Shown here: piece by piece, positions 48,189 to 59,231 of the stretch
Position numbering within the stretch: position 1 is the first letter of the stretch
Layout of the letters: every line of letters begins with the position of its first letter
Assembly (NCBI RefSeq): GCF_000939975.1
Contig: NZ_LK391969.1
Location: 2,115,953 to 2,179,952, forward strand
Length of the DNA: 64,000 nucleotides
DNA from: Pseudomonas saudimassiliensis
GTDB lineage: Bacteria; Pseudomonadota; Gammaproteobacteria; Pseudomonadales; Pseudomonadaceae
Direction: 5' to 3'
Position numbers and translations under genes: made by a program
The notes under the pieces: model-generated
Databases searched by the model: none
What the model was told of the DNA's origin: nothing
The model's input: the letters and a program-made list of their open reading frames with translations, nothing else

Positions 48189-49826
48189 TTGTTCAAAAAA
48201 TGTACAGTGCTATTCGTCAGTTGCCTAAGTTGGGCGGTCGTGCCCGCCCAGGCAGAATTCACCGTCGATGTTGCGTTGACGCCCATACAGGAAATGCTGG
48301 ACCAAGACGTCGAGGCGCGCTGCCCCGGGTTGCCGCCGCTGCGCAGCATGCCCCTCAGCGAGGCGCTGGGCCAGCTCTATCAGGCCAATGGATACATCCC
48401 CGCCTGGCAGGACGAGGAGCGGCTGCAAGGCCTCCAGGAGGAGTTGCTGGAGCTTGCCAGCGATGGCCTGGAGCGGCGGGAATATGCCCTGGCCTTCGCC
48501 GAGCAGCCGGCGGATGTGTGCGCCGACCTGCGGGTAACCGCCACCTTCCTCCAGGCGCTGGAACACTTGAGTCGCGGGAGGCTGAACCCCGACGATCATG
48601 AGCCGCTGTGGCGACCGGACAATTACACCCCGCCCACGCGACCCAGCGTTGCTGAGCTGGGTGTCCTGGGCCTGGCCGATGTTACCCGTGCGTTTGATCG
48701 TGCCCGACCGACCCTGCCCCAGTATGGTGCGCTGCGCCGCGCTTACCGTGAATTGGATAAGGAGCCCGTCGCCTTCGCTCCCTTCCCCGAGGGGCCTTCC
48801 ATCAAACCCGGGAACACCGACCCACGCCTGCCCCAGCTTGCCCAACGACTGATGCTGGAAGGTTTCCTGCCCTGGGAGGCGCCCTCTGCCGGCCCGCTCA
48901 CCGACCCGGTCGTTCCTTACTCCGAACCGGTGCGCGCCCAGCCGCTGATCTACGACGACGCCTTGCAGCAGGCGGTGAAGGCATTTCAGCGGGCCCATGG
49001 CCTGCAAAACGATGGCGTTGTCGGCAAGCGGACCGTCGCCGCGCTGAACATCACCCCGCAGGACCGGCTGCGGCAGATACGCATCAACCTGGAGCGGCTG
49101 CGCTGGCTCGACGCCCTGCGAGGCCACCACGCCCTGCTGGTAAATTCTGCGGGGAGTTACGCGGTGGTGTTTGAAGGCAACGAAGTGCGTTGGCAGTCCC
49201 GGGTGCAATCGGGCACCGCCGACCGGGCTACCCCGCTGCTGGTGTCGCGCATCAACCGGGTCACACTCAACCCCAGCTGGACCATACCGCCCACCATCCT
49301 GCGCCAGGACAAGTTGCCGGCGATCAGGGCCAACCCCAATTATTTCGCCGAGCGTGACCTGCAGGTGCTGGATTTTCAGGGGAACCGCCTGGACCCCATG
49401 GGTATCGACTGGAACGCGCCCCAGGGGGTGATGCTCCGGCAGCCACCCGGGCCGACCAACCCGCTGGGGCAGATGGTCTTCCGCTTCGAGAACCCCTTTG
49501 CCGTGTTTCTCCATGACACACCCAGCCAGTCGCTGTTCGAGCGCGCCGCCCGTAACGTCAGCTCCGGTTGCGTCAGGGTGGAACAGGCCAGCGAGCTGGC
49601 CGACTACCTGTTCGATAGCCTGGATGCCGGTCAGCGCGGGCAGATCAGCGATAAGCTGGCCACCGGCAACACCCATGAAATCCGCATCAAGGATGGCCCC
49701 CAGGTGATTCTTGGCTACTGGACGGTGCAGGTGCTGGAAGACGGCAAGGTGCGCTATCTACCCGATCCCTATGCCATGGATCCAGCGCTCGGCAAGGCGT
49801 TTGTGGCGGCCACGACGGTGAACTGA
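48189..49826 (+). CDS. L,D-transpeptidase (YcbB/LdtD-like) with peptidoglycan-binding domain
   Basis: This 545-residue protein has a signal peptide (FKKCTVLFVSCLSWAVVPAQA), an N-terminal scaffold domain, a PG_binding_1 domain (YDDALQQAVKAFQRAHGLQNDGVVGKRTVAALN), and a C-terminal YkuD domain with PNPYA-like FENPFAVFLHDTPSQSLFE and the active site RNVSSGCVRV. It crosslinks peptidoglycan stems 3-3 and may resist beta-lactams. The start is TTG at 48189, chosen because GGGAGA lies eight bases upstream and no ATG precedes the signal; TTG at 48174 is less likely. It is divergent from another L,D-transpeptidase-like gene. Confidence 0.92.
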   Translation: MFKKCTVLFVSCLSWAVVPAQAEFTVDVALTPIQEMLDQDVEARCPGLPPLRSMPLSEALGQLYQANGYIPAWQDEERLQGLQEELLELASDGLERREYALAFAEQPADVCADLRVTATFLQALEHLSRGRLNPDDHEPLWRPDNYTPPTRPSVAELGVLGLADVTRAFDRARPTLPQYGALRRAYRELDKEPVAFAPFPEGPSIKPGNTDPRLPQLAQRLMLEGFLPWEAPSAGPLTDPVVPYSEPVRAQPLIYDDALQQAVKAFQRAHGLQNDGVVGKRTVAALNITPQDRLRQIRINLERLRWLDALRGHHALLVNSAGSYAVVFEGNEVRWQSRVQSGTADRATPLLVSRINRVTLNPSWTIPPTILRQDKLPAIRANPNYFAERDLQVLDFQGNRLDPMGIDWNAPQGVMLRQPPGPTNPLGQMVFRFENPFAVFLHDTPSQSLFERAARNVSSGCVRVEQASELADYLFDSLDAGQRGQISDKLATGNTHEIRIKDGPQVILGYWTVQVLEDGKVRYLPDPYAMDPALGKAFVAATTVN

Positions 49827-49847
49827 GTCGTGAGCTGGTGCGCTGGT

Positions 49848-50855
49848 TCAGAAACCCAGCGCAGCCAGGCGGCCCGCGAGGGACTGCAGGATATCCAGAC
49901 CTTGCACGTCGGTCTCCAACCAGGGCAGGCGGGGGCGCGGCAGTTGCTGCAGTTCGCTATCGATGCGCTGCAGATAGACCGCCTCCTGCGCGCGCCGGCG
50001 ACGCAGGAAATCACCGTCCGCATCCTCGGGAATGACCCGGTTGACCAAGGTGGCCACGACCGGAATCCCCACCTCCTGTAAGGTCGCAACCGCCCGTACG
50101 GTTTCCAGAATCGGCAGCCGCTCAGGGGTCATGACAAACAGAAAGCCGCTAACCGTAGGATCCTCCAGCTTGCGCCGGGCCTGATGGAATAATCGGCGAC
50201 GGTCCAGCAGGGTCTGCGCGATATCCCGCGTCCGCCGATCCAGACGACTTAATGAGTCTTCCCCGGGGTCGTCGAAGGGGCCGGCAATGTCGCGCCCGGC
50301 CTTGGGCGTCAGATGCTGGAGCACCTTGCCCAATTCGGCGGACTTGCGATTGTGCGACAGCAGGCCGTCGGTCCAGGCCGCCATGGCCTCCGGGAGCGAC
50401 AGCAGGCGCAGGGTATGGCCAATGGGCGCGGTATCGAAAATGATCAGGTCGTAGGCACTGTCCGGGTCGTTGATCAACCGGGCAATACGCTCCAACAATG
50501 CCGCTTCCTGGGTGCCCGGAGACTGGCGCGTCAGCTGCATCTGGCGCCTGAGTTCGCCCAACATTTCCGGAGCGGCAAACCCTTCCATCTGCTGCATGAC
50601 CCGCCGCAGATGGGCATCGACCTCAGCGTCCGGGTCGATTTCCATCGCGTCCAGGTCCGGCAGGATGCGCCGGGGCTTGTCGTCCAGCTGGCGGGCAAAT
50701 ACGTCGCCCAGACTATGGGCCGGGTCCGTCGATACGATCAGGCAGCGCTTGCCACGCTCGGCAGCGAGCACCGCCAGCGCGGCAGACACCGTGGTCTTGC
50801 CGACGCCGCCCTTGCCACCCACCCAGACCAGCCGGCGGTTCAACAGATCAAACAT
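49848..50855 (-). CDS. ArsA/GET3-family ATPase
   Basis: This 335-residue single-domain ATPase has a deviant Walker A (WVGGKGGVGKTTVSAAL), the switch I region (VSTDPAHSLGDVF), and FDTAPIGHTLRLLSLP as the switch II/DTAPTGHTLR motif of ArsA/Get3. It lacks the second ATPase half of arsenic-pump ArsA, and no arsB or arsR is nearby. It lies nine bases after the small cory-CC-star gene in an operon with cstA, so a role linked to that carrier or to membrane-protein handling is more likely than arsenite export. The C-terminal region has no tail-anchor cysteine pair. Confidence 0.88.
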   Translation of the reverse strand: MFDLLNRRLVWVGGKGGVGKTTVSAALAVLAAERGKRCLIVSTDPAHSLGDVFARQLDDKPRRILPDLDAMEIDPDAEVDAHLRRVMQQMEGFAAPEMLGELRRQMQLTRQSPGTQEAALLERIARLINDPDSAYDLIIFDTAPIGHTLRLLSLPEAMAAWTDGLLSHNRKSAELGKVLQHLTPKAGRDIAGPFDDPGEDSLSRLDRRTRDIAQTLLDRRRLFHQARRKLEDPTVSGFLFVMTPERLPILETVRAVATLQEVGIPVVATLVNRVIPEDADGDFLRRRRAQEAVYLQRIDSELQQLPRPRLPWLETDVQGLDILQSLAGRLAALGF

Positions 50856-50864
50856 GCTTGTCTC

Positions 50865-51146
50865 TCAGCAACAGCGGAAGTGGTCGAGCGGCGAATGCTC
50901 CATGCCCATGCGCCGATGCCAGTCATGGAAGCGCTCCAGTAACAACGGCTGCAGCTCCAGGGTGTAATAGGCGGCCGGGTTGGGCACGCCCATCATCTCG
51001 GCGAACACCAGCAGCATGAAGAGGTCATCTTCGTCGCGCCGGGCACGCGCAATGGCGCCCCGGTAACGACTGCCGTAGGCCTCTTCGAGAAAGAAGCGGG
51101 CCTGGTCCAGCCAGCCCCGCTGCTTCGGGCCACGCTCGATGCTCAC
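50865..51146 (-). CDS. Cory-CC-star family small protein
   Basis: This 93-residue protein starts at a GTG that overlaps the cstA stop by four bases (GTGA). It is rich in aromatic and charged residues (WLDQARFFLEEAYGSRYRG, DDLFMLLVFAEMMGVPNP, LERFHDWHRRMGMEHSPLDHFRCC) and ends in Cys-Cys. I recall the family name cory-CC-star, given to proteins found between carbon starvation protein A and an ArsA-like ATPase and marked by the terminal cysteine pair. The function is unknown. The terminal CC suggests metal binding, redox or acylation, which is inference. Confidence 0.75.
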   Translation of the reverse strand: MSIERGPKQRGWLDQARFFLEEAYGSRYRGAIARARRDEDDLFMLLVFAEMMGVPNPAAYYTLELQPLLLERFHDWHRRMGMEHSPLDHFRCC

Positions 51147-52819
51147 GGCTGTTCCCGGGCGGCGATCGCGCGGTGACGCTTCAGCGCCGACACACACTCC
51201 ATGGTTACCAGGATCGAGGCGACCAGCACGACGATATCCAGGATCAGCAGGAAGTAGTTGCCCTGCTCGTAGAAGGTCCGCAGCTGCAGAACCAGTGCAA
51301 TCACGGTCATGACCAGCACGAAGCACAAGGGCACCAGGGTGTACTTGATTGGCCGCCGCAGGTGCACCAGCATCACGGTGATCACCAGCAACGTCAGGCC
51401 AGCCAGCAACTGGTTGGTGGTGCCGAACAGCGGCCAGATCAGCATGCCGCCGGAGCCGTCCGCCCCGCCAGCACCGAAGGCCAGCAACAGGCAGGAGGCA
51501 ATCGCCAGGATGGTGGCCGGTAGCCCTTTCTTCATCCAGTCGATATTGTAGATCTCGCCCCACTCCTGAAAGATGTAACGCTGCAGCCGCAGGCCGGTGT
51601 CCATGGTGGTACCGGCAAACAGCGCCGCCATCACCGTCAGCATGGTGGCGGCCAGCACATCCGACACACCCAGTGCATTGGAAATGACATAGGCCCCGCC
51701 CTGGACGAAGGCGGTCACCCCACCCTGCCCGAAGGCGGAGTACATCGCCTGCCAGTCAGCCAGGCTGGCAAAGCCCGCGGAGGCTACCAGGATGGCAGCC
51801 AGGGCCAGCATGCCCTCGCCCACCGCGCCAAAATAGCCAACGAAGCGAACGTCGGTCTCGCGGTTGAGCTGCTTGGATGTGGTGCCAGAGGACACCAGGC
51901 CATGGAAGCCGGAAATCGCGCCGCAGGCAATGGTGACAAACAACAGCGGGATAATCGAGGGCGTACCGGCAGGCACATTGTCATTGATCATCGGCGCGAC
52001 CATGCTCGGGTTGAGCACCAGGATGGCGCCGTACAGAATCAGCAGGCCGACAAACAGCTGCAGGCCATTGATATAGTCCCGCGGCTGCAACAGCATCCAG
52101 ACCGGCAGCACTGACGCAATACCAGCGTAGAGGAACAGCAACAGGATCCAGATGGCATTGCCGGAAACCCCGGCGACTTCGGCGGGCATCTGCAGCGGCA
52201 CGGACGGCCCTAGCAGGATCAGGCCATAGAGCGCCGCCACCCCGACAATCGATACGGTAATCAGCCCGATCTTGCGGCGGTAGATCAACTGACCGACCAC
52301 CAGCGCCACAATGATCGCGCCCCACACCGGCACCACCGCCGAGGGGAAGGACATCATCAGGTTGGCGATTACCACGGCAAACACCGCGTTGACCATCAAC
52401 AGCAGCAGGAAAATGACGATCATGAAAATGCTGCGAGCCCGCTTGCCGACCACATCCCCGGTTAGCGAGCCAACCGAGCGGGCCTTGTTGCGGATGCTCG
52501 CCCAGATCGCCCCGGCATCGTGCACCCCGGCGAAGAAGATGGTGCCAAACACCACCCAGGCGAATGCCGGTGCCCAGCCCCAGATCACCGCGATGGCCGG
52601 CCCGACAATGGGCGCCGCCCCCGCCACCGAGGTGAAATGATGACCCCAGAGCACATACTTGTTGGTGGGGACGAAGTCGACCCCATCCTCCAGCTCATGG
52701 GCCGGGGTACGGAAATTCGGGTCCAGGCGAAAGATCTTTTCGGCGATGAATTTGGAGTAGACAAAGTACCCCAATGCCATCATCACCAGTCCTGCGAGCA
52801 GTACGATTACAGCGCTCAT
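51143..52819 (-). CDS. cstA: Carbon starvation protein A (CstA-type peptide/pyruvate transporter)
   Basis: This 558-residue membrane protein has about sixteen predicted helices and CstA signatures GHHFTSVAGAAPIVGPAIAVIWGWAPAF, VHDAGAIWASIRNKARSVG, and FHGLVSSGTTSKQLNRETDVR. CstA proteins take up peptides or pyruvate under carbon limitation. The gene has a strong AAGGAG site and overlaps the small cory-CC-star gene, which is followed by an ArsA-like ATPase. The length is shorter than E. coli CstA (about 700) and matches the short bacterial subgroup with accessory genes. Confidence 0.93.
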   Translation of the reverse strand: MSAVIVLLAGLVMMALGYFVYSKFIAEKIFRLDPNFRTPAHELEDGVDFVPTNKYVLWGHHFTSVAGAAPIVGPAIAVIWGWAPAFAWVVFGTIFFAGVHDAGAIWASIRNKARSVGSLTGDVVGKRARSIFMIVIFLLLLMVNAVFAVVIANLMMSFPSAVVPVWGAIIVALVVGQLIYRRKIGLITVSIVGVAALYGLILLGPSVPLQMPAEVAGVSGNAIWILLLFLYAGIASVLPVWMLLQPRDYINGLQLFVGLLILYGAILVLNPSMVAPMINDNVPAGTPSIIPLLFVTIACGAISGFHGLVSSGTTSKQLNRETDVRFVGYFGAVGEGMLALAAILVASAGFASLADWQAMYSAFGQGGVTAFVQGGAYVISNALGVSDVLAATMLTVMAALFAGTTMDTGLRLQRYIFQEWGEIYNIDWMKKGLPATILAIASCLLLAFGAGGADGSGGMLIWPLFGTTNQLLAGLTLLVITVMLVHLRRPIKYTLVPLCFVLVMTVIALVLQLRTFYEQGNYFLLILDIVVLVASILVTMECVSALKRHRAIAAREQP

Positions 52820-52953
52820 TCCAAGCTCCTTATTTTTATATGATCAGGGCGCTCAGCCAGAAGAGAACGGCAGCAGACATCATGATAGCCCACGATTGCG
52901 CAGCGGTAACCGGTTTTCGCAGGCGGCGACCAAGCCAGTTCGTTCGCTGCGTC

Positions 52954-54018
52954 TCAGAGCCAGCGCTGGCGCCGGAAGAACGCCAGCAGCCCGATAATGA
53001 TCAGCAACATGACCGCCAGGACTGCCGGATAGCCCCAGGCCCAGCGCAACTCCGGCATCACATCGAAGTTCATGCCATAGATTCCGACGATGAAGGTCAG
53101 CGGCATGAACAGGCTGGCGAAGATGGTCAGCACCTTCATGATCTCGTTGGTGCGCTTGCTGACACTGGACAGGTACAGATCCAGCATGCTCACCAGCAAT
53201 TCGCGGATGGTATCGATGCTGTCCATGACGTGGATGGTATGGTCATGCACATCGCGCAGATACAGGCGGGTTTCGTCGGTGATCAACGCGCTGTCGTCGC
53301 GGCTCAGCCGGCTGAGCACTTCGCGTAGCGGCCAAATGGATTTGCGTAGCAACAGCATCTCGCGCTTGTAATGATGAATGCGCGCGAGGGTGTCCGGACC
53401 GGGATTGGCGATAAGCTGGTCTTCCAGCGCCTCGACCCGCTCGCCGATGAACTCCAGCATCTCGAAATAATGATCAACCACCGCATCGAGCAGGGCATAG
53501 GTGAGGTAATCGGTACGCATGAAGCGGATACGCCGCCCCGCGCGTAGACGCTCGCGGATGCCATCGAAGACATCCCCGGGCCGCTCCTGGAATGACAGCA
53601 CGTAATCGGACCCCAGCACCAGGCTGACCTGCTCCGAGTGAATCTGCTGGCGCGCTTCATCGAACTGCAGCATGCGCAGCACGATATAGAGGTAACCCTG
53701 GTAATCCTCCACCTTGGGCCGCTGATCGGTATTGAGGATATCTTCCATCACCAGTGGATGCAGCTCGAACAGCGCTCCCAGGGTTTCCACCACCGCCGCG
53801 TCGCTGACCCCGGCCACATTGAGCCAGCTGATTCGCCCGTCCTGCCCCTCCCGCCGATAGCCGGGCAGATCCTCGATCACCGACTCGCCCAAGGCGTCGG
53901 GGGTGTATTCGATCAATTGGATAGCCGCACGGTCCGGCTTGTGCTTGCCGATGTGCACCAGGGTGCCGGGTGGGGAGCCCACCTTGGCGCCCCGTTTCAC
54001 GACCAGTTTGCGTGCCAT
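52954..54018 (-). CDS. corA: CorA-family magnesium/cobalt channel
   Basis: This 354-residue protein has a large N-terminal cytoplasmic domain (to about residue 290) with a long helix (YLRDVHDHTIHVMDSIDTIRELL), and two C-terminal membrane helices with the signature YGMNF between them. The final part is FFRRQRWL, with basic residues at the cytoplasmic end. CorA forms a pentameric Mg2+ channel. It starts 13 bases after the cysG gene downstream order, but on the same strand, and is not obviously related by function. Confidence 0.95.
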   Translation of the reverse strand: MARKLVVKRGAKVGSPPGTLVHIGKHKPDRAAIQLIEYTPDALGESVIEDLPGYRREGQDGRISWLNVAGVSDAAVVETLGALFELHPLVMEDILNTDQRPKVEDYQGYLYIVLRMLQFDEARQQIHSEQVSLVLGSDYVLSFQERPGDVFDGIRERLRAGRRIRFMRTDYLTYALLDAVVDHYFEMLEFIGERVEALEDQLIANPGPDTLARIHHYKREMLLLRKSIWPLREVLSRLSRDDSALITDETRLYLRDVHDHTIHVMDSIDTIRELLVSMLDLYLSSVSKRTNEIMKVLTIFASLFMPLTFIVGIYGMNFDVMPELRWAWGYPAVLAVMLLIIIGLLAFFRRQRWL

Positions 54019-54030
54019 GCTCGCTCCCGC

Positions 54031-55425
54031 TCAGCCCTGGGCCTGGGTGTCGAACCACTTGAGCTTTTCCCGCAGGGCGACCACTTCGCCAACGATCAGC
54101 AGCGTCGGCGGCTTGATCTCGGTCTGCTCGACCAGCGCCGGCATGCTCGCCAGGGTGCCGGTCAATACCATCTGGTTGGCAGTAGTGCCCTGCTGGATCA
54201 ACGCCATCGGTGTGGTCGGCGTGCGGCCATGGGCGATCAGTTGCCGGCAGATTTCCGGCAGCCCGACCAGGCCCATGTAGAACACCACCGTTTGCCCGGG
54301 TACGACCAGCTCCTGCCAGGGCAGATTGGTACTGCCATCCTTGAGGTGCCCAGTGACAAAGCGCACCGACTGGGCATGGTCGCGGTGGGTCAGCGGAATG
54401 CCGGCATAGGCGGAGCAGCCGTTGGCGGCGGTGATGCCCGGCACCACCTGGAACGGAATACCATTAGCCGCCAGCTCCTCGATCTCCTCCCCGCCCCGGC
54501 CGAAGATGAAGGGATCGCCGCCCTTGAGCCGCAATACCCGCTTGCCCTCTTTCGCCAGCCGCACCAGCAGCTGATTGATCTCTTCCTGGGGTACGGCGTG
54601 ATCGGAGCGGGCCTTGCCCACATAGATACGGTCGGCGTCGCGGCGACACAGATCGATGATGGTATCCGGCACCAGCCGGTCGTGCAGCACCACGTCGGCC
54701 TGCTGCATCAGGCGCAGGGCGCGGAAGGTCAGCAGGTCCGGGTCACCCGGGCCGGCTCCCACCAGATAGACCTCGCCCTGGTAGGACTGGCCCCGCTGCT
54801 GCTGTAGACGCTCGACCAACAGCTGCTCGGCTTCGGCATCGCGCCCGGAGAATACCCGCTCGGCAATATCACCCTGGAACGCGTCTTCCCAGAAGACCCG
54901 GCGCTGATTGATACCGGGAAAGGCGGCCTTGACCTGCGCCCTGAAGCGTTGGGCGAGCTGGGCCAAGCGACCCCAGGCGTGGGGGAACAGGGTTTCGATG
55001 CGGGCGCGGGTCAAGCGTGCCAGCACCGGCGCGTGGCCGCCGCTGGAAATCGCAATCATCAGCGGCGAACGGTCGACAATGGCGGGAAAGATCACGGTAC
55101 ACAGATCCGGCGCGTCCACTGCGTTGACTGGCAGATGGCGGGCCTGGGCCTCAGCGGAGACTTGGGCATTGATGTCCCGGTCATCGGTGGCGGCGATAAC
55201 CAGCACCACCCCGTCCAGATCCTCGGTGCGGTAGCCGCGCAGATGACACTCGCCCTGGCCCTGGTCGCTCAGCTCGCGCAAAGCCGGTTCGACCTCCGGC
55301 GCGACCACCCGCAGGGCCGCCCCGGCCTCCCTGAGCAGACGCGCCTTGCGCAGGGCGACATCACCACCGCCAACCAGGAGTACCAGCCGACCACCCAACT
55401 GATGAAACAGAGGCAAAAAATCCAT
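54031..55425 (-). CDS. cysG: Siroheme synthase CysG (trifunctional)
   Basis: This 464-residue enzyme has an N-terminal precorrin-2 dehydrogenase/ferrochelatase part ([37 protein letters not shown]) and a C-terminal uroporphyrinogen III methyltransferase ([61 protein letters not shown]). It turns uroporphyrinogen III into siroheme for sulfite and nitrite reductases. Start at 55425 is preferred: GGAG lies at proper distance, whereas the ATG six bases earlier is too close. The gene shares its order with serS as in P. aeruginosa. Confidence 0.96.
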   Translation of the reverse strand: MDFLPLFHQLGGRLVLLVGGGDVALRKARLLREAGAALRVVAPEVEPALRELSDQGQGECHLRGYRTEDLDGVVLVIAATDDRDINAQVSAEAQARHLPVNAVDAPDLCTVIFPAIVDRSPLMIAISSGGHAPVLARLTRARIETLFPHAWGRLAQLAQRFRAQVKAAFPGINQRRVFWEDAFQGDIAERVFSGRDAEAEQLLVERLQQQRGQSYQGEVYLVGAGPGDPDLLTFRALRLMQQADVVLHDRLVPDTIIDLCRRDADRIYVGKARSDHAVPQEEINQLLVRLAKEGKRVLRLKGGDPFIFGRGGEEIEELAANGIPFQVVPGITAANGCSAYAGIPLTHRDHAQSVRFVTGHLKDGSTNLPWQELVVPGQTVVFYMGLVGLPEICRQLIAHGRTPTTPMALIQQGTTANQMVLTGTLASMPALVEQTEIKPPTLLIVGEVVALREKLKWFDTQAQG

Positions 55426-55542
55426 ATGCATTTCTCCGAAATGAGCTGCCAGCGTCAGCTCCGGGTCGGCCCGCTACCGCCCGGGCGATGCGAGCGCTCC
55501 GCCGCCGATGGGTAGGAGCGCCGCCCGGCGCAATCAGCATTA

Positions 55543-56832
<1,290 letters not shown>

Positions 56833-56864
56833 TCATCTTATGGTTGCAGGTTACAGCCTGGCGA

Positions 56865-57236
56865 CTAGCGGGTCAGCATCAGGCCGGCCCAGGTGGCGAT
56901 CAGGCAGCCGCACACACTGAGCAGGACATATCCCAGAGCCAGTAGGCCCTGGCCATTCTCCAGCAGACGCCAGGCGTCCAGCGAGAAGGTCGAAAAGGTG
57001 GTGAAGGCCCCGAGAAAACCGATCATCAGTCCCTGCTGCAGCAGCGGCGACAGCTCCGGGCGATCCAGCCACAGGCCGTATAGTACACCGATTGCCAGGC
57101 ATCCGAGCAGGTTGATGAGCAAGGTCCCCAGGGGAAAGGCGCCGGGCCATAGCAGGCCGACCCCGGCGCCGATAGCGAAGCGGGATAAAGCGCCCAGCGC
57201 CCCACCCAAAGCGATGGCCGCCAGGGTGGTGATCAC
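56865..57236 (-). CDS. crcB: Fluoride exporter CrcB
   Basis: This 123-residue channel (Fluc) has four membrane helices with [13 protein letters not shown] at the start, the [14 protein letters not shown] central segment with the conserved asparagine, and [15 protein letters not shown] with the phenylalanine-box and sodium-site region. It forms a dual-topology dimer that expels fluoride. Its start overlaps the rarA stop by four bases. No fluoride riboswitch was recognised, which is expected because it is inside the rarA transcript. Confidence 0.95.
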   Translation of the reverse strand: MITTLAAIALGGALGALSRFAIGAGVGLLWPGAFPLGTLLINLLGCLAIGVLYGLWLDRPELSPLLQQGLMIGFLGAFTTFSTFSLDAWRLLENGQGLLALGYVLLSVCGCLIATWAGLMLTR

Positions 57237-58567
57237 GTTTGGCCCCGGCGCTTGTTCGGGCTGGCGGAATCCAGCGACCGCAGATATTCGAGCTTCTGGC
57301 CGATCTTGAGCTCGAGCCCGCGGCTGACCGGCTGGTAATAGCGCCGCGGCTCCAGCTCCTCGGGGAAGTAGTCTTCGCCGGCCGCGTAGGCTTCCGGCTC
57401 GTCATGGGCATAACGGTAGCCCTGGCTGTAGCCCAGCTCCTTCATCAGCTTGGTCGGGGCGTTGCGCAGGTGCAACGGCGGCTCCAGGGACGGCTGGTTC
57501 GCCACGTCCTGCAGCGCCATCTTGTATCCCTTGTAGACCGCATTGCTCTTGGGTGCGCAGGCGAGATACACGATGGCCTGGGCTACCGCCAGCTCCCCTT
57601 CGGGACTGCCCAGGCGCTCCTGCACATCCCAGGCATTCAGGCACAGGGTCAGGGCGCGGGGGTCGGCATTGCCGATGTCTTCGCTGGCCATACGCACTAC
57701 CCGACGGGCGATGTACAGGGGGTCGCAGCCCCCATCGATCATTCGCGCAAACCAGTACAGTGAGGCATCCGGGTTGGAGCCGCGTACGGATTTGTGCAGC
57801 GCGGAGATCTGGTCGTAGAAGGCTTCGCCGCCCTTGTCGAAGCGTCGGCGGTTGTCATTCAGCAGGTCGGCCACCAACGGCATATCGATGGTGCCGCCAT
57901 CCTCCACCAGGTCGGCGGCAATCTCCAGTAGGTTGAGCAGGCGGCGCGCGTCGCCATCTGCCGCGCCGATCAGCACCTCCCGGGCGTCGGGGTCGAGAGT
58001 CAGCCGATGCGCGCCCAGCCCCCGCTCCACATCGCTCAGGGCACGTTCGAGCAAGGCTTCCAGCGCCGCCTGGTCGAGGGATTTGAGGACGTAGACCCGG
58101 GCCCGGGACAGCAACGCATTGTTCAGCTCGAAGGAGGGGTTTTCGGTGGTCGCGCCGATGAACAACAGGGTGCCATCCTCGACAAAGGGCAGGAAGGCAT
58201 CCTGCTGGGCCTTGTTGAAGCGGTGCACCTCATCAACGAACAGGATCGTCTGCCGCCCGTTTTGCGCGGCGTGTTGCCGTGCCTGATCCACCGCCAGGCG
58301 GATATCCTTGACCCCGGCCAGGACGGCGGAAATCGTAACGAAATGCGCATCCGTCAGCGTCGCCAGGAGCTTGGCCAGGGTGGTCTTGCCCACGCCCGGC
58401 GGCCCCCAGAAGATCATCGAATGCAGCGCCCCCTGCTCCAGGGCCACGCGCAGTGGCCGACCGGCGCCGAGCAGGTGCTGCTGACCGGTGTACTCATCCA
58501 GGCTGGCCGGGCGCATGCGCGCTGCCAGCGGCTGATGGCGAGGGGTTTGCCCGGCAAACAGATCCAT
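57233..58567 (-). CDS. rarA: Replication-associated recombination protein A (RarA/MgsA)
   Basis: This 444-residue AAA+ ATPase has Walker [16 protein letters not shown], Walker [18 protein letters not shown], sensor 1 [22 protein letters not shown], and a clamp-loader-like C-terminal part ([19 protein letters not shown]). It acts at stalled forks. The start [20 protein letters not shown] is preferred over the in-frame start 54 bases upstream. It follows lolA with a one-base gap and overlaps crcB by four bases, as in related genomes. Confidence 0.96.
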   Translation of the reverse strand: MDLFAGQTPRHQPLAARMRPASLDEYTGQQHLLGAGRPLRVALEQGALHSMIFWGPPGVGKTTLAKLLATLTDAHFVTISAVLAGVKDIRLAVDQARQHAAQNGRQTILFVDEVHRFNKAQQDAFLPFVEDGTLLFIGATTENPSFELNNALLSRARVYVLKSLDQAALEALLERALSDVERGLGAHRLTLDPDAREVLIGAADGDARRLLNLLEIAADLVEDGGTIDMPLVADLLNDNRRRFDKGGEAFYDQISALHKSVRGSNPDASLYWFARMIDGGCDPLYIARRVVRMASEDIGNADPRALTLCLNAWDVQERLGSPEGELAVAQAIVYLACAPKSNAVYKGYKMALQDVANQPSLEPPLHLRNAPTKLMKELGYSQGYRYAHDEPEAYAAGEDYFPEELEPRRYYQPVSRGLELKIGQKLEYLRSLDSASPNKRRGQT

Positions 58568-58568
58568 G

Positions 58569-59207
58569 TCACTCACTGATGACATCGACTCCGTCCGGCA
58601 CCTCGAAGGTGAACTGGGCATCGCCCAGCGCCTGGTTCAGCTCGACGTTGCGGAACAGGATATTGGTCCGCTGGCCGACCGGGTCGCTCATCTGCATATC
58701 ATTGATGACACCATTGCTGAACGACAACCGCAGGCTGTCGAACATGGAATCGGCTTCCTTCGGGGTCAGGGTGAAATCCTGCACGCTGCCGCCTTCGGTC
58801 CACTGGATGTCGAAGTTTTCCTGCAGCTGGCTGACATCGCCGGACAACAGCAGCGCCGGGGTATGGCTCAGGCGCTGGTCCATTGCCTGGATGGTGACCT
58901 GTTCCAGATCCGGATCATACAGCCAGATCTGCTTGCCATCGGAGACCAGCACCTGCTCCAGGGGCGGATCGGTATGCCAGCGGAATTTGCCGGGACGCTT
59001 GAGCGCCAGGGTGCCGGTGGTTTCCTGCAGGTTGGCGCCATTGGCGCTGAGGGTCATCTGCGAAAAACCGCCGGTCATGGTCTGGGCGCTGGACAGCAGC
59101 TCATTCAACCGTTTGGCGGCTTCGGCCTGGGCATCGGCCAGCGCCGCCAGGGGCAGCGCGGCGAGGCAGACGGCGGTGAGGGTGGAACGCAGTAGATTGC
59201 TGATCAT
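58569..59207 (-). CDS. lolA: Outer-membrane lipoprotein carrier LolA
   Basis: This 212-residue periplasmic chaperone has a signal peptide ([17 protein letters not shown]) and LolA core motifs [58 protein letters not shown]. It carries lipoproteins from LolCDE to LolB. Several lipoproteins (PLD-like, LprI/ankyrin, RND adaptor and channel) lie in this window and would be clients. The gene is 24 bases after ftsK and one base before rarA. Confidence 0.96.
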   Translation of the reverse strand: MISNLLRSTLTAVCLAALPLAALADAQAEAAKRLNELLSSAQTMTGGFSQMTLSANGANLQETTGTLALKRPGKFRWHTDPPLEQVLVSDGKQIWLYDPDLEQVTIQAMDQRLSHTPALLLSGDVSQLQENFDIQWTEGGSVQDFTLTPKEADSMFDSLRLSFSNGVINDMQMSDPVGQRTNILFRNVELNQALGDAQFTFEVPDGVDVISE

Positions 59208-59231
59208 CTTGGGGTGCTTGCTCCGCTGATG

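Noticed and set aside
49848-50855. Arsenite efflux ATPase function for the ArsA-like gene
   Set aside because: It has only one ATPase domain, and no arsB, arsD or arsR is nearby; the linkage to cstA suggests another role.
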